Assembly (NCBI RefSeq): GCF_014529705.1
Contig: NZ_JAANIH010000021.1
Span: 62,001 to 126,000, forward strand
Source of the DNA: Bradyrhizobium campsiandrae
GTDB lineage: Bacteria > Pseudomonadota > Alphaproteobacteria > Rhizobiales > Xanthobacteraceae
Length of the DNA stretch: 64,000 nucleotides
Reading direction: 5' to 3'
The notes below the pieces were generated by a model. It did not search any database. It had not been told where the DNA came from and saw nothing but the letters and a program-made list of their open reading frames with translations. A program made the position numbers and the translations under genes. Below are positions 25,961-34,394 of the stretch, piece after piece (positions within the stretch are counted from its first letter, which is position 1; each line of letters opens with the position of its first letter).

Positions 25961-26650
25961 ATGCTGACATGCATAGAAGGCGTCCTGAGCAAGGATGATG
26001 TGGCGGAGTTCCGCCGCGTCATGGACGCCGCCGAATGGGAAGACGGCCGCTCCACCGCGGGCGCGCAGTCGGCCATGGTGAAGCGCAACGAGCAGCTGCC
26101 GCCGGACAGCGAGGTCGCGCGCAAGCTCGGCAATCGCATCATCTCGGCGCTGACGGCGAATCCGCGGTTTCTGGCGGCGGCGGTCCCGCTCCAGATTTTC
26201 CCGCCGCTGTTCAACCGCTATGCCGCCAGCGGCGGCCACCATTTCGGCCTGCATGTCGACAACGCGATCCGTGGCGATCGCCTGACCGGCCTTCGCATCC
26301 GCACCGATCTGTCGGTTACGTTGTTCCTCAGCGAGCCCGAGGATTACGACGGTGGCGAACTTGTGATCGAGGATACCTACGGCTCCCACGAAGTTAAGTT
26401 GCCGGCCGGGGACTGCGTGCTCTATCCCTCGACCAGCCTGCATCTCGTCACGCCCGTGACGAGGGGGGCGCGGGTTGCGTCTTTCTTCTGGCTCCAGAGC
26501 ATGATACGGGACGATCAGGCTCGCAGCATGATCTTTGACCTCGACAGCGCCATTCAGGCGCTGGTGCAACGGCTCGGGCGTGACGATCCCGAAACGGTCA
26601 AATTGACGGGTATCTATCACAATCTCATTCGCACCTGGGCCGAAGTATGA
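25961..26650 (+). CDS. piuC: PiuC/YbiX-type Fe(II)- and 2-oxoglutarate-dependent PKHD hydroxylase
   Basis: 229 residues, the normal size. The facial triad is visible as HxD at His98/Asp100 (GLHVDNAI) and His161 (LHLVTPV), with a 2-oxoglutarate-binding Arg near 168-171. EYDGGEL-like sequence (DYDGGELVIEDTYG) is typical. Members are repeatedly found next to TonB-dependent siderophore receptors, as here (20 bp after receptor 2). They are thought to act on a siderophore or related ligand, but the reaction is not established. The stop overlaps the exbB start (ATGA). Confidence 0.92.
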   Translation: MLTCIEGVLSKDDVAEFRRVMDAAEWEDGRSTAGAQSAMVKRNEQLPPDSEVARKLGNRIISALTANPRFLAAAVPLQIFPPLFNRYAASGGHHFGLHVDNAIRGDRLTGLRIRTDLSVTLFLSEPEDYDGGELVIEDTYGSHEVKLPAGDCVLYPSTSLHLVTPVTRGARVASFFWLQSMIRDDQARSMIFDLDSAIQALVQRLGRDDPETVKLTGIYHNLIRTWAEV

Positions 26651-27642
26651 AGATCACATCTTTCCAAGCCAGCCTCGCTGCAGCCGTGCTGCTGACGGCC
26701 ACCTGGCTCGCCGTTCCTGTTTCCGCCCAGACACAAACCCAGCCGGCCGCGCCGGCGCGGCCCGTTGCGGCCCCCGTAGCCGCACAGCCGGCTCCGTCTG
26801 CTCCCGCGGGCGTGGCACAGCCGGCAGCGGCTGTGGCGCCGGCGGCTGCCGCACCCGCGGCTACCACGTCGAGCGCGCCTGCGGCCGATGCCGTCGTGGC
26901 CCCCGCCTCCGAGGCGGGCAGCACTGCGCCGAAGGCAGGCATCGCGCCGGCCATGAAGGAATTGTCGCCCTGGGTGATGTTCATGTCGGCGGACATCATC
27001 GTGAAGGCGGTGATGATCGGCCTTGCCTTCGCCTCGCTCGTGACCTGGACGGTCTTCATCGCGAAATCGATCGAGCTGTCGGTTGCATCCGCCAAGCTTC
27101 GTTCGGCCCTGAAGAAGGTCGCCGAGGCGCGCTCGCTCGCGGAAGCGCAGATGGCGCTCGGTACCAAAGAGGGCATCCTGCCGTCCTTCCTGGCGGCAGC
27201 GCTGCGTGAGGCGCGGATGTCGGCGGGCCTGTCCAGTGACAGCGGTATCAAGGAGCGCGCGGCCTCGAGCTTTGCCGAGATCGTGCGTGCGGAAGCGCGC
27301 CGCATCCGCATCGGTATGGGCTTCCTGGCCACCATCGGCTCGACGTCGCCCTTCGTCGGCCTGTTCGGCACCGTCTGGGGCATCATGAACAGCTTTATCG
27401 GCATCTCGAAGTCCCAGACGACGAATCTTGCCGTCGTCGCCCCAGGCATCGCCGAAGCGCTGCTCGCCACCGCCATCGGTCTCGTCGCGGCGATCCCGGC
27501 CGTCATCATCTACAATCACTTCTCGCGCGTCACGAAGGGCTATCTCGAGCTCGTCAGCCGTGCCTCGGGGGCGGCGGCGCGGTTGTTGTCGCGCGATCTC
27601 GACCGCAGCCACGGCAGCGCGCATTCGCGCGCGGCGGAGTAG
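26647..27642 (+). CDS. exbB: TonB-system energiser ExbB
   Basis: 331 residues. It begins with a signal peptide (to about PVSAQ) and a ~75-residue Ala/Pro-rich periplasmic segment, then three TM helices: one near residues 115-140, and two in the C-terminal half containing GFLATIGSTSPFVGLFGTVWGIM and APGIAEALLATAIGLVAAIPAV. These are hallmarks of ExbB, which forms a pentamer around ExbD and uses proton flow to drive TonB. The extended N-terminus is characteristic of alphaproteobacterial ExbB. Confidence 0.95.
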   Translation: MKITSFQASLAAAVLLTATWLAVPVSAQTQTQPAAPARPVAAPVAAQPAPSAPAGVAQPAAAVAPAAAAPAATTSSAPAADAVVAPASEAGSTAPKAGIAPAMKELSPWVMFMSADIIVKAVMIGLAFASLVTWTVFIAKSIELSVASAKLRSALKKVAEARSLAEAQMALGTKEGILPSFLAAALREARMSAGLSSDSGIKERAASSFAEIVRAEARRIRIGMGFLATIGSTSPFVGLFGTVWGIMNSFIGISKSQTTNLAVVAPGIAEALLATAIGLVAAIPAVIIYNHFSRVTKGYLELVSRASGAAARLLSRDLDRSHGSAHSRAAE

Positions 27643-27645
27643 GCC

Positions 27646-28107
27646 ATGGCTGTCGCGCTCAACGACGTTGATGACGACGACGATTTCTCGGAAACGCATG
27701 ACATCAACGTGACGCCGTTCATCGACGTCATCCTGGTGCTGCTGATCATCTTCATGGTGGCCGCGCCGCTGTCGACGGTCGATCTGCCCATCGATCTGCC
27801 GACGTCGAGCGCGCAGCCGCAGAAGAAGCCGGACAAGCCGACCTATGTCAGCATCAAGCCCGACCTGACGCTGGCGATCGGTGAAAACGCGGTCAAGCGC
27901 ACCGACCTCGTCAGCTCGATCGACGCCATCGCCGACATGAGCAAGGACAAATATTTGTTCCTGCGCGCCGACAAGGCAGTGCCTTACGGCGAGTTGATGG
28001 GCGTGATGGAAATCCTGCGCGCCGGCGGCTATTCTCGGATCAAGCTGGTGGCGCTCGAGGCACCTCCTGCGGCGGCTGGGCCGGCGCAGGGAGCGGTCCA
28101 CCCCTGA
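27646..28107 (+). CDS. exbD: Biopolymer transporter ExbD
   Basis: 153 residues: short cytosolic acidic N-terminus (DVDDDDDF), a single TM helix with the essential protonatable Asp27 (NVTPFIDVILVLLIIFM), and a periplasmic domain. It sits 3 nt after exbB and 10 nt before tonB. The N-terminal Asp cluster is a little unusual but leaves the motif intact. Confidence 0.95.
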   Translation: MAVALNDVDDDDDFSETHDINVTPFIDVILVLLIIFMVAAPLSTVDLPIDLPTSSAQPQKKPDKPTYVSIKPDLTLAIGENAVKRTDLVSSIDAIADMSKDKYLFLRADKAVPYGELMGVMEILRAGGYSRIKLVALEAPPAAAGPAQGAVHP

Positions 28108-28117
28108 TGGCGGCGCG

Positions 28118-28909
28118 ATGACCGATCCTGTGTTCGAGGCAAAATCCTCGCGGCCTTTGTGGATCCTGGCCGCTGTCGTAGCGGTTGGCCTGCACCTTGG
28201 CGGGGCCGCGCTGGCGCTCGCCAATCTCCGCGCTGATGACGGTGATGACGGCCTTGGCGCCAACGGCGCGGAATACGCCGTCGAGATGACCTCGCCAAAG
28301 CTCCCCGAGACGGAACTGCCGCCGGGTCCGGACAGCGAAGCCTCGCAGTACCAGCCGCAGCAGATGCAACAGCAGGCCGAGGTGAAGGAGACGGATCTAC
28401 CGAAGGAGATCCCTCAGGAGGCCGAGGACCCGGACCGCCTTGTCACCGAGAATGACTCCAAGAAGCCTGTCGAGGACACCACGAAGGTGGCCAAGGTCGA
28501 GACCCAGGCTGTCGAGGAAATGCCGAACGCCCAGGAATCGGCAAGGCAGGCGCTGAACGAGAATGCACGCGAGGATGAGAAGGCGGCCGCCCCCCATCAA
28601 GGCATCGGCAAGGACATCCGCAAGCTGACGGCCGAATGGGGCAAGCGCATCAGCGCCTATTTCGAGCTGCACAAGCGCTACCCGAAGGACAAGAGCAAGA
28701 CGACGACGGTCAAGCTCAGCCTGGTCCTGAACCGGCGTGGCAATGTCGTTTCGGTCGACGTGGCCGAGTCCTCGGGCGATCCCGCCTTCGACAGCGAGGC
28801 GATATCGATGGTGCGCCGCTCGGATCCGGTACCCGTCCCGCCGGCTGAGCTCACCGACGACCAGTTCGCCTTCAGCCTGCCGGTGAATTTCAAGAAGCCC
28901 TCGAGATAA
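28118..28909 (+). CDS. tonB: Energy transducer TonB
   Basis: 263 residues. One N-terminal TM helix (LWILAAVVAVGLHLGGAALAL) with the His that couples TonB to ExbBD, a long acidic Gln/Glu/Lys-rich periplasmic spacer instead of the usual Glu-Pro/Lys-Pro repeats, and a C-terminal TonB domain (ISAYFELHKRYPKD, VKLSLVLNRRGNVVSVDVAESSG-like, FAFSLPVNF). It contacts the TonB boxes of the two receptors encoded upstream. Last gene of the receptor 2 operon. Confidence 0.92.
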   Translation: MTDPVFEAKSSRPLWILAAVVAVGLHLGGAALALANLRADDGDDGLGANGAEYAVEMTSPKLPETELPPGPDSEASQYQPQQMQQQAEVKETDLPKEIPQEAEDPDRLVTENDSKKPVEDTTKVAKVETQAVEEMPNAQESARQALNENAREDEKAAAPHQGIGKDIRKLTAEWGKRISAYFELHKRYPKDKSKTTTVKLSLVLNRRGNVVSVDVAESSGDPAFDSEAISMVRRSDPVPVPPAELTDDQFAFSLPVNFKKPSR

Positions 28910-28920
28910 CGGTGTGACGG

Positions 28921-29361
28921 TCAGCGCCAGTAGAACTTGATCCCAACATAGACCACGACCAGGCAAGCGAAGATCAGCGCTACCGGCAGGGGGCGCTTCT
29001 GGGTTCCTCCGACTGCCATGGCTCCAAAGAAGCTGGCTTTCTTCGCCTTGGGGGCGGGGCGCCGAAAAGCGGTAACATTGTCCGTCACCGGCTCGGCCGG
29101 CCGGCTGCGGACGTCGGGCGGGTTCCCGCCGCCGCCCATCTCCAGATAATAGGATTTATAGACCTCGGCGATGGCGGCCTCGGTCGCCTCCGCTTCGCTC
29201 ATCCGCTCCAGGAGCTTCCTGTAGCCGTCGAGGAAGCCCTGTGCGTCCGGAGGCAGCGCCGACAGTCCGTTCAGCTTGGCCATCATCTTCCAGGTGGCGA
29301 AATCGGCGCGGGCACGGGTGTCGGCGCGTCGCGCGATCAGCATATCGGCAGCTTTGACCAA
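28921..29361 (-). CDS. Tail-anchored-type hypothetical membrane protein
   Basis: 146 residues if the TTG at 29361 is used (AGAGG lies 6 nt upstream); ATG 29343 is the alternative, giving 140. A soluble helical N-terminal part (AKLNGLSALPPDAQGFLDGY, LLERMSEAEATEAAIAEVYK) is followed by a disordered segment and a single hydrophobic helix close to the C-terminus (VALIFACLVVVYVGIKFYWR). No family recognised. It converges on tonB and follows the M50 protease gene on its strand. Confidence 0.6.
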   Translation of the reverse strand: MVKAADMLIARRADTRARADFATWKMMAKLNGLSALPPDAQGFLDGYRKLLERMSEAEATEAAIAEVYKSYYLEMGGGGNPPDVRSRPAEPVTDNVTAFRRPAPKAKKASFFGAMAVGGTQKRPLPVALIFACLVVVYVGIKFYWR

Positions 29362-29418
29362 GTTGGCCTCTAGCCCTTCGGCTTCATCTTAAAGTGAGTA
29401 TTGCGGGTCCGGCTTCAA

Positions 29419-30099
29419 CTACGCATTGCCGGTCGCCAAGAGAACAGCTTGAATCACATAACCGGTCAACGTTCGCAGTATTGCTGAAATAACATCAAGA
29501 TTTAGACCGAACTGGGAACCCGCCAGCGGCAGCAGGATCAGGAGGGCGATCAGGATCAGCATGCCGAACGGCTCGAGCCGGGACAGGGGCAAGGCGAGCG
29601 GGCGAGGCAGCAGTCCGACCGCAACCCGCCCGCCGTCCAGCGGCGGAATCGGCATCATGTTGAACACGGCCAGCACGGCGTTGATCAGCAGCGCATTCTT
29701 GAGATTGTCGAAGATCCATTGCGCCGAACCGGCCGGTGCCCAAGGTAACGCGTGGAGGGCGATGCCGGCTGAGAGCGCCAGCAGGATGTTGGTGACGGGG
29801 CCGGCGAGGGCAACCCAGACCATGTCCAGCTTCGGATTGTTGAGGTTGCGAAAATTCACCGGCACCGGCTTGGCATAGCCGAACAGGAATGGCGAATGCG
29901 CAAACAGCAGCATCGCCGGCAGGATCAGGGTGCCGAACGGATCGATGTGCCTGATCGGGTTGAAGCTGACGCGGCCGAGTTGCCAGGCGGTGTTGTCGCC
30001 GAGACGATGCGCAACGAAGCCATGCGCAGCTTCATGAAAGGTGATGGCGAGCACCAGCGGCAGCACCCACACCGAGAGGTCATAGAAGGAAATATTCAC
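29419..30099 (-). CDS. Site-2 protease family (M50) membrane metalloprotease
   Basis: 226 residues, starting with GTG at 30099 in a GACGTG context. The zinc motif HExxH appears as HEAAHG in the first TM helix, and NMMPIPPLDGGRV carries the third metal ligand Asp, in the arrangement of site-2 proteases. There is no PDZ domain, so it belongs to the short, PDZ-less group often found as orphan genes. Function: intramembrane proteolysis of an unknown substrate in the inner membrane. Confidence 0.9.
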   Translation of the reverse strand: MNISFYDLSVWVLPLVLAITFHEAAHGFVAHRLGDNTAWQLGRVSFNPIRHIDPFGTLILPAMLLFAHSPFLFGYAKPVPVNFRNLNNPKLDMVWVALAGPVTNILLALSAGIALHALPWAPAGSAQWIFDNLKNALLINAVLAVFNMMPIPPLDGGRVAVGLLPRPLALPLSRLEPFGMLILIALLILLPLAGSQFGLNLDVISAILRTLTGYVIQAVLLATGNA

Positions 30100-30173
30100 G
30101 TCGCGTCCGTCCCGGTTTCGCCTGTCGCCTTGCAGACGACCCGGCCAAACCGGCGGTGCAGCAACGCTTCACC

Positions 30174-31040
30174 TCAACATAGGGTGGCTGGTTCCGAAAT
30201 GCCAAGCTGCAAATGGTCGGCAAGCAGCGCCGCCGGGCGCGACAGGCCGCGCGCGCGATGGAGGCGGATGTCCGCCACCGGCAGCGGCGGCAGGCCGTCA
30301 CGCGCGCCAAGAGCACGAAGGCAGGGCGGTAGCGTACCGGCCTTGACCACGGTCACCGCAAAGCCCTGCGCAGCAATCGATTCCACCGCGGCCAGCGTCC
30401 GGCTGACAAAGGCGAGGCGCCACGGCCGGCCGGCGCGATCGAGCGCGTCCGCGGCCCATTGGCGAAACAGGCAACCGGCCGGATAGAGCGCGACGGGCAG
30501 GGTGCTTTCTGTGGTGGCGCGACAGGACGCCGTCGCCGCCCAGACGGCTTGCTCGCGCCGCAGCAGCTCACCCTCGCCATGCCCTTGCGGATGCATCGCG
30601 ATGACGAGGTCATAGGCTTCGCCGAGCCGGGCCGGCATGGTCGCGGTGAGCCCCGTCTCGATCTCGACCCGGACAGTCGGATGCTCCTTGGCGAAGCTTG
30701 CCAGCAGCGGCGGAATGATGATCGTGCCGTAATCGTCCATGACGCCGAGGCGGATGACGGCCTCCGGCTTGCGGCCGCGCAACGCACCGACCGCCTCCGC
30801 CTGGAGGGCGAGGATTCGCTGCGCATAGGCGCGCAGTTCATCGCCCGCGGGGGTCGGCACGATGCCAGTCCGATTGCGCTGAAACAGCTTTGTGCCGATC
30901 CGCAGCTCCAGGCGCCTGACCTGCACGCTGACCGCCGACTGCGTCCGGTTGAGCTGATCGGCCGCGCGCGTGAACGAGCGTTGCTCGGCGACGGCGAGGA
31001 AAGCCTTGAGGAGGTCGGGATCGAGATCGGGCGCGGTCAT
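30174..31040 (-). CDS. LysR family regulator
   Basis: 288 residues from ATG 31040. The N-terminal winged helix is typical (LLKAFLAVAEQRSFTRAADQLNRTQSAVSVQVRRLE). The C-terminal part is a substrate-binding-protein-like effector domain. Divergent from an EamA/DMT transporter gene, with an 8-bp inverted repeat in the 91-bp gap, the usual arrangement for LysR control of its neighbour. Effector unknown. Confidence 0.9.
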   Translation of the reverse strand: MTAPDLDPDLLKAFLAVAEQRSFTRAADQLNRTQSAVSVQVRRLELRIGTKLFQRNRTGIVPTPAGDELRAYAQRILALQAEAVGALRGRKPEAVIRLGVMDDYGTIIIPPLLASFAKEHPTVRVEIETGLTATMPARLGEAYDLVIAMHPQGHGEGELLRREQAVWAATASCRATTESTLPVALYPAGCLFRQWAADALDRAGRPWRLAFVSRTLAAVESIAAQGFAVTVVKAGTLPPCLRALGARDGLPPLPVADIRLHRARGLSRPAALLADHLQLGISEPATLC

Positions 31041-31059
31041 CACCAAACGTTATCCCAGC

Positions 31060-31111
31060 ATGACGGAAATTCCATTCCCAGTTTCGGCACGCCCCGTATG
31101 CTGTCCGTCAT
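31060..31111. promoter_or_regulatory. Long-spaced inverted repeat between lysR and EamA gene
   Basis: ATGACGGA (31060-31067) and TCCGTCAT (31104-31111) are perfect 8-bp inverted repeats separated by 36 bp, filling most of the divergent promoter. LysR tetramers bind two spaced sites, so this may be the recognition-site pair. Confidence 0.35.
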
Positions 31112-31131
31112 CGTATTCGAGGAGAGGAACG

Positions 31132-32040
31132 GTGAACGAGGTTCTCGGCGTTCTGGCTGCCGTGCTGTCGAGCGGGCTGGGCGGTACCTCGATTGGTGCT
31201 ACGCGCTATCTCGTGGGCAGCATCGATCCGCTGGCGATCGGCTCGTTCCGGTTCGGCATCGGATTTCTGCTGCTGTTGCCCTTGACCTTGCTGCGCGGCG
31301 ATCGCTGGCCGGAGCGAGGCGACTGGGCTGCGACATCAGGGCTCGGCATCCTGTTCTTTGCGCTGTTCCCGATCCTGTTCAACGCCTCGCTGATTTTCAC
31401 GACGGCCGCGCGCGGTGCGCTCGCGCTGTCCACGTTGCCGCTGCTGACGCTGGTGATCGGCGCCGCGCTCGGCAGCGAGGCCTTGAGCTGGCGCAAATCG
31501 ATCGGTGTCGTGGTGGCGACATCGGGCGTTGCCGTGGCGCTGCTGACCGACCTCAGCTCGGCGCCATCAGGCGCCTGGCGCGGCGATCTCCTGATGATGG
31601 CGGCTGCGTTGTGCATGGCGCTCTATGGGATCTGGTCGAAGCCGCTGATCCGGCGCTCCAGCCCGATCGCCTTCACGACCATGAGCATGGCCGCGGGCGG
31701 CGCCAGCCTCATCCTGCTCTCCTGCTTCCGAGGCAGTTTCGCGCCCGTCGCTAATTTTGGCGCGCCGCAATGGCTCGCTGCGCTCTATCTCGGCGCTTTC
31801 GGAGCGGCACTGACATTTTATCTCTGGGCCTTCGCGCTGGAGCGGACGACGCCGACGCGCGTGGCGATTTCGGTGACGGTCAATCCGATCACGGCATCGC
31901 TGGTCGGCGCCTGGCTGCTGAACGAGCCGCTGCGCTGGAATCTTGGGGCCGGCATCATCGCAGTGTTCGCCGGGATCTGGATGGCGACGACGACGGGGCG
32001 CGTTGAGCCCGCTGGCCTGTCTGCCTCAAGCCGGCCCTAA
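31132..32040 (+). CDS. EamA/DMT family transporter
   Basis: 302 residues from GTG 31132, selected because GGAGAGG lies just upstream and the first TM helix begins directly after it (VLGVLAAVLSSGLGGTSIGA). Ten hydrophobic helices in two EamA repeats can be traced, with the conserved end-of-repeat pattern LGAFGAALTFYLWAFALERT and VNPITASLVGAWLLNEPLRW. Members move small metabolites, often exporting amino acids or their derivatives. Probably controlled by the divergent LysR protein. Confidence 0.88.
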   Translation: MNEVLGVLAAVLSSGLGGTSIGATRYLVGSIDPLAIGSFRFGIGFLLLLPLTLLRGDRWPERGDWAATSGLGILFFALFPILFNASLIFTTAARGALALSTLPLLTLVIGAALGSEALSWRKSIGVVVATSGVAVALLTDLSSAPSGAWRGDLLMMAAALCMALYGIWSKPLIRRSSPIAFTTMSMAAGGASLILLSCFRGSFAPVANFGAPQWLAALYLGAFGAALTFYLWAFALERTTPTRVAISVTVNPITASLVGAWLLNEPLRWNLGAGIIAVFAGIWMATTTGRVEPAGLSASSRP

Positions 32041-32042
32041 GC

Positions 32043-32435
32043 TCACGCCGGAATCGTCCCCTGATACTGCGTCAGGCCGTCGTCGAGCTTCAGCCAGGCG
32101 AGCTTTTCCGAGACCCAGATGTGCTCGGTCGGCGCGAAGGCGTTGCGGTCGTCGAAGGTCGTGAGCGCGACGCCTGCCAGCGTGCCGTTGCGCCGCCAGG
32201 AGCCCAGCCGCGTGCCGCAAGTCTTGCAGAATACGCGATCGATCGCTTCAGACGATTGATAGCGACCGGGGTCTCCTTCGACGGTCAGCATTTTCTGGTC
32301 GAATTGGGCGCGGGCGAAATAGGGCGAACCCATCGCCTTCTGGCACATGCGGCAGTGACAGATGCGCACGTTCAGCGGCTCGCCCTCCGCCTTGAATCGC
32401 ACCGCGCCGCACAGGCATCCGCCTTCTCTGATCAT
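32043..32435 (-). CDS. GFA family zinc-binding protein
   Basis: 130 residues from ATG 32435. Cys motifs are in place: GGCLCGAVRF, ICHCRMCQK and FCKTCGTRL, as in the GFA (glutathione-dependent formaldehyde-activating-like) fold with two structural zincs. The family name overstates the activity; most members have no proven reaction. The ATG overlaps the stop of the serine hydrolase gene (ATGA), so the two are cotranscribed. Confidence 0.9.
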   Translation of the reverse strand: MIREGGCLCGAVRFKAEGEPLNVRICHCRMCQKAMGSPYFARAQFDQKMLTVEGDPGRYQSSEAIDRVFCKTCGTRLGSWRRNGTLAGVALTTFDDRNAFAPTEHIWVSEKLAWLKLDDGLTQYQGTIPA

Positions 32436-33589
32436 GCCACCCGCCATTCGCCGACTTGCCGCGCCATGGTCCAGTTCAGGGTGTCGAGATCGTTGTCCAT
32501 GTTGGTATTCTGCCGCCTCGTGTTGGTGAAGGCGGCCCAGCAGAAGCCGCCATGGGTTCTGACTGCAATGGTGCTGGTGCCGGGCAGGCTGCCATTGTGC
32601 CACCAATTGTCTGACTTGTTGACGGAAAAGCCCTTGGCGTAATCGGGGCTGTAGCTTGGCGCCGACGTCATCGCCTGGATGGTGCGCGGCCGCAGGATGT
32701 TCGCCGGGCGCGCATAGCCGTCGACATGCATCAGGAACTGCACGAGATCCGTCGGTGTCGCGATCCAGCCGCCATGGGAATCCATGCGGCGAACGTTCAT
32801 GTCGTAGGGATTCTCGGCCAGGCTATAATACGCGACTTCGCCGGGCTGGCGCTGATCGCGGGTGTTGCCGGCGATGGTCATATCGGTAATGCCGCAGCGC
32901 CCGAGCACCTCGCTGCGGACGTGGTCGGCGTAGCGCTGGCCGGTCAGCTTTTCGATCACCCGGCCCAGCACGCAATAGCCGAAATTGGAGTACGCAAAGT
33001 GCTGTCCTGGCAGTCGGTCGAGCGGCCGGTTGGACAATGTCCAGCTAATCAGTTGGGTATGATCCATGTGCGGGTGCGTGAACATGGGATCGCGGCCATC
33101 GTTGCTCCAGCCGCCGCCGGTATGCGTGAGGAGATGCTCGAGCGTGATCTGGTCGATGCCGGGCGAGTAGGGCGGCGCGCCGTAATCGGTGCCGAGCAGC
33201 GCCCCGGGGCCGAACACGCGGTCGCCCAGCTTGACGCGGCTTTCCTCGATCAGCCGGAACAGCGTGGCGGAGGTGATCATCTTGCTGATGCTGGCAATTC
33301 GAAACAGGTGCTGCGGCGTCGCGGCTTCGTTCCGCTCTCGATCGGCCACGCCATATGCAGCCTGATGCACGATTGCACCGGCATAGCCGATCGCAAAGGA
33401 GAGCGCCGGCACCTCGTATTTTGCCATGAAGCTTTGCGCCAGGCGGCCCATCGCGGCGTGTTCGGCCGGAGAGGGCGGCCGGATGCTCGGCGGATTGGGG
33501 ACGAGTTGTGCCAGCGCTCTTTCCGAAAGCAACGGCAGCGCGCCCGCGCCTGCTGCGAGCTTCACAAAGTCCCGACGTCCGAGCTGCAT
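32432..33589 (-). CDS. Serine hydrolase, beta-lactamase/class C (family S12) type, exported
   Basis: 385 residues. A twin-arginine-like signal (GRRDFVKLAAGAGALPLL) ends around RALA. Catalytic motifs are S-x-x-K in RIASISKMITSATLF, Y-x-N in FAYSNFGYC, and HNG near the C-terminus (WWHNGSLPG), the equivalent of KTG. Such proteins are D-aminopeptidases, esterases or carboxypeptidases more often than true beta-lactamases. Followed with overlap by the GFA gene. Confidence 0.88.
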   Translation of the reverse strand: MQLGRRDFVKLAAGAGALPLLSERALAQLVPNPPSIRPPSPAEHAAMGRLAQSFMAKYEVPALSFAIGYAGAIVHQAAYGVADRERNEAATPQHLFRIASISKMITSATLFRLIEESRVKLGDRVFGPGALLGTDYGAPPYSPGIDQITLEHLLTHTGGGWSNDGRDPMFTHPHMDHTQLISWTLSNRPLDRLPGQHFAYSNFGYCVLGRVIEKLTGQRYADHVRSEVLGRCGITDMTIAGNTRDQRQPGEVAYYSLAENPYDMNVRRMDSHGGWIATPTDLVQFLMHVDGYARPANILRPRTIQAMTSAPSYSPDYAKGFSVNKSDNWWHNGSLPGTSTIAVRTHGGFCWAAFTNTRRQNTNMDNDLDTLNWTMARQVGEWRVA

Positions 33590-33616
33590 GGTCTGCCCCC
33601 TCGGGCGGCCAATGCC

Positions 33617-34363
33617 TCAGTAAGTCGCCCGTCCCCCGGAAATATCAAAGACGGCGCCGGTCGAGAAGGCACAATCTTCAGAGGCCAGCCAAGCCACCAT
33701 CGCGGCCAGCTCTTCGACCAGCACGAAGCGCGCCTTCGGGATCTTCGACAGCATGAAATCGATATGCTGCTGCGTCATCTGGTCGAAGATCGCGGTCTTG
33801 GCCGCGGCCGGCGTCACGGCGTTCACGAGAATGTCGTGGGCGGCGAGCTCCTTGCCGAGCGACTTCGTCAGCGCGATCAGACCGGCCTTGGATGCCGAAT
33901 AGTGCGAGGCGTTCGGGTTGCCTTCCTTGCCGGCGATGGACGCGATGTTCACGATCCGCCCATATTTCTGCTTGAGCATTTCAGGCACGATCGCCCTGCA
34001 GACGATGAAGGGGCCGTCGAGGTTGATGCGCAGCACCTTGCGCCACTCCTCGAGATCGGTCTCCCACACCGGCTTGTTGACGCCGGCGATGCCGGCATTG
34101 TTGACGAGGATGTCGATCCTGCCGAAGGCTTTGAGCGTCGCATCGCGCGCCTGTTCGACGCCTGCGGCGTCGGTGACGTCGACCTTGAAGACTTTGGTGT
34201 TGTCGCCGATCTCCTTGGCGGTCTTCTCGGCCAGCGCCGCATCGAAATCCCAGATCGCAACCCTGGCGCCGGAGGCGACGAAACGCTCGGTGATGGCGCG
34301 GCCAAAGCCCTGCGCGCCGCCGGTGACCACAGCGACGCGGCCGTTGAGATCGATCTTGTTCAT
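33617..34363 (-). CDS. SDR family oxidoreductase A
   Basis: 248 residues from ATG 34363. Classical short-chain dehydrogenase: TGGAQGFGRA cofactor loop, NNAGIAG, catalytic Ser in NIASIAG and Y-x-x-x-K in HYSASKAG. Asp at the end of strand 2 (IWDFD) suggests preference for NAD. It lies 31 bp downstream of SDR B on the same strand in the sugar-acid locus, so a role in oxidising a sugar, sugar acid or deoxy-keto acid is likely, but substrate is not determined. Confidence 0.88.
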   Translation of the reverse strand: MNKIDLNGRVAVVTGGAQGFGRAITERFVASGARVAIWDFDAALAEKTAKEIGDNTKVFKVDVTDAAGVEQARDATLKAFGRIDILVNNAGIAGVNKPVWETDLEEWRKVLRINLDGPFIVCRAIVPEMLKQKYGRIVNIASIAGKEGNPNASHYSASKAGLIALTKSLGKELAAHDILVNAVTPAAAKTAIFDQMTQQHIDFMLSKIPKARFVLVEELAAMVAWLASEDCAFSTGAVFDISGGRATY

Positions 34364-34394
34364 GGGACGTGATCCTATCTGATCCCTTGGGGCG

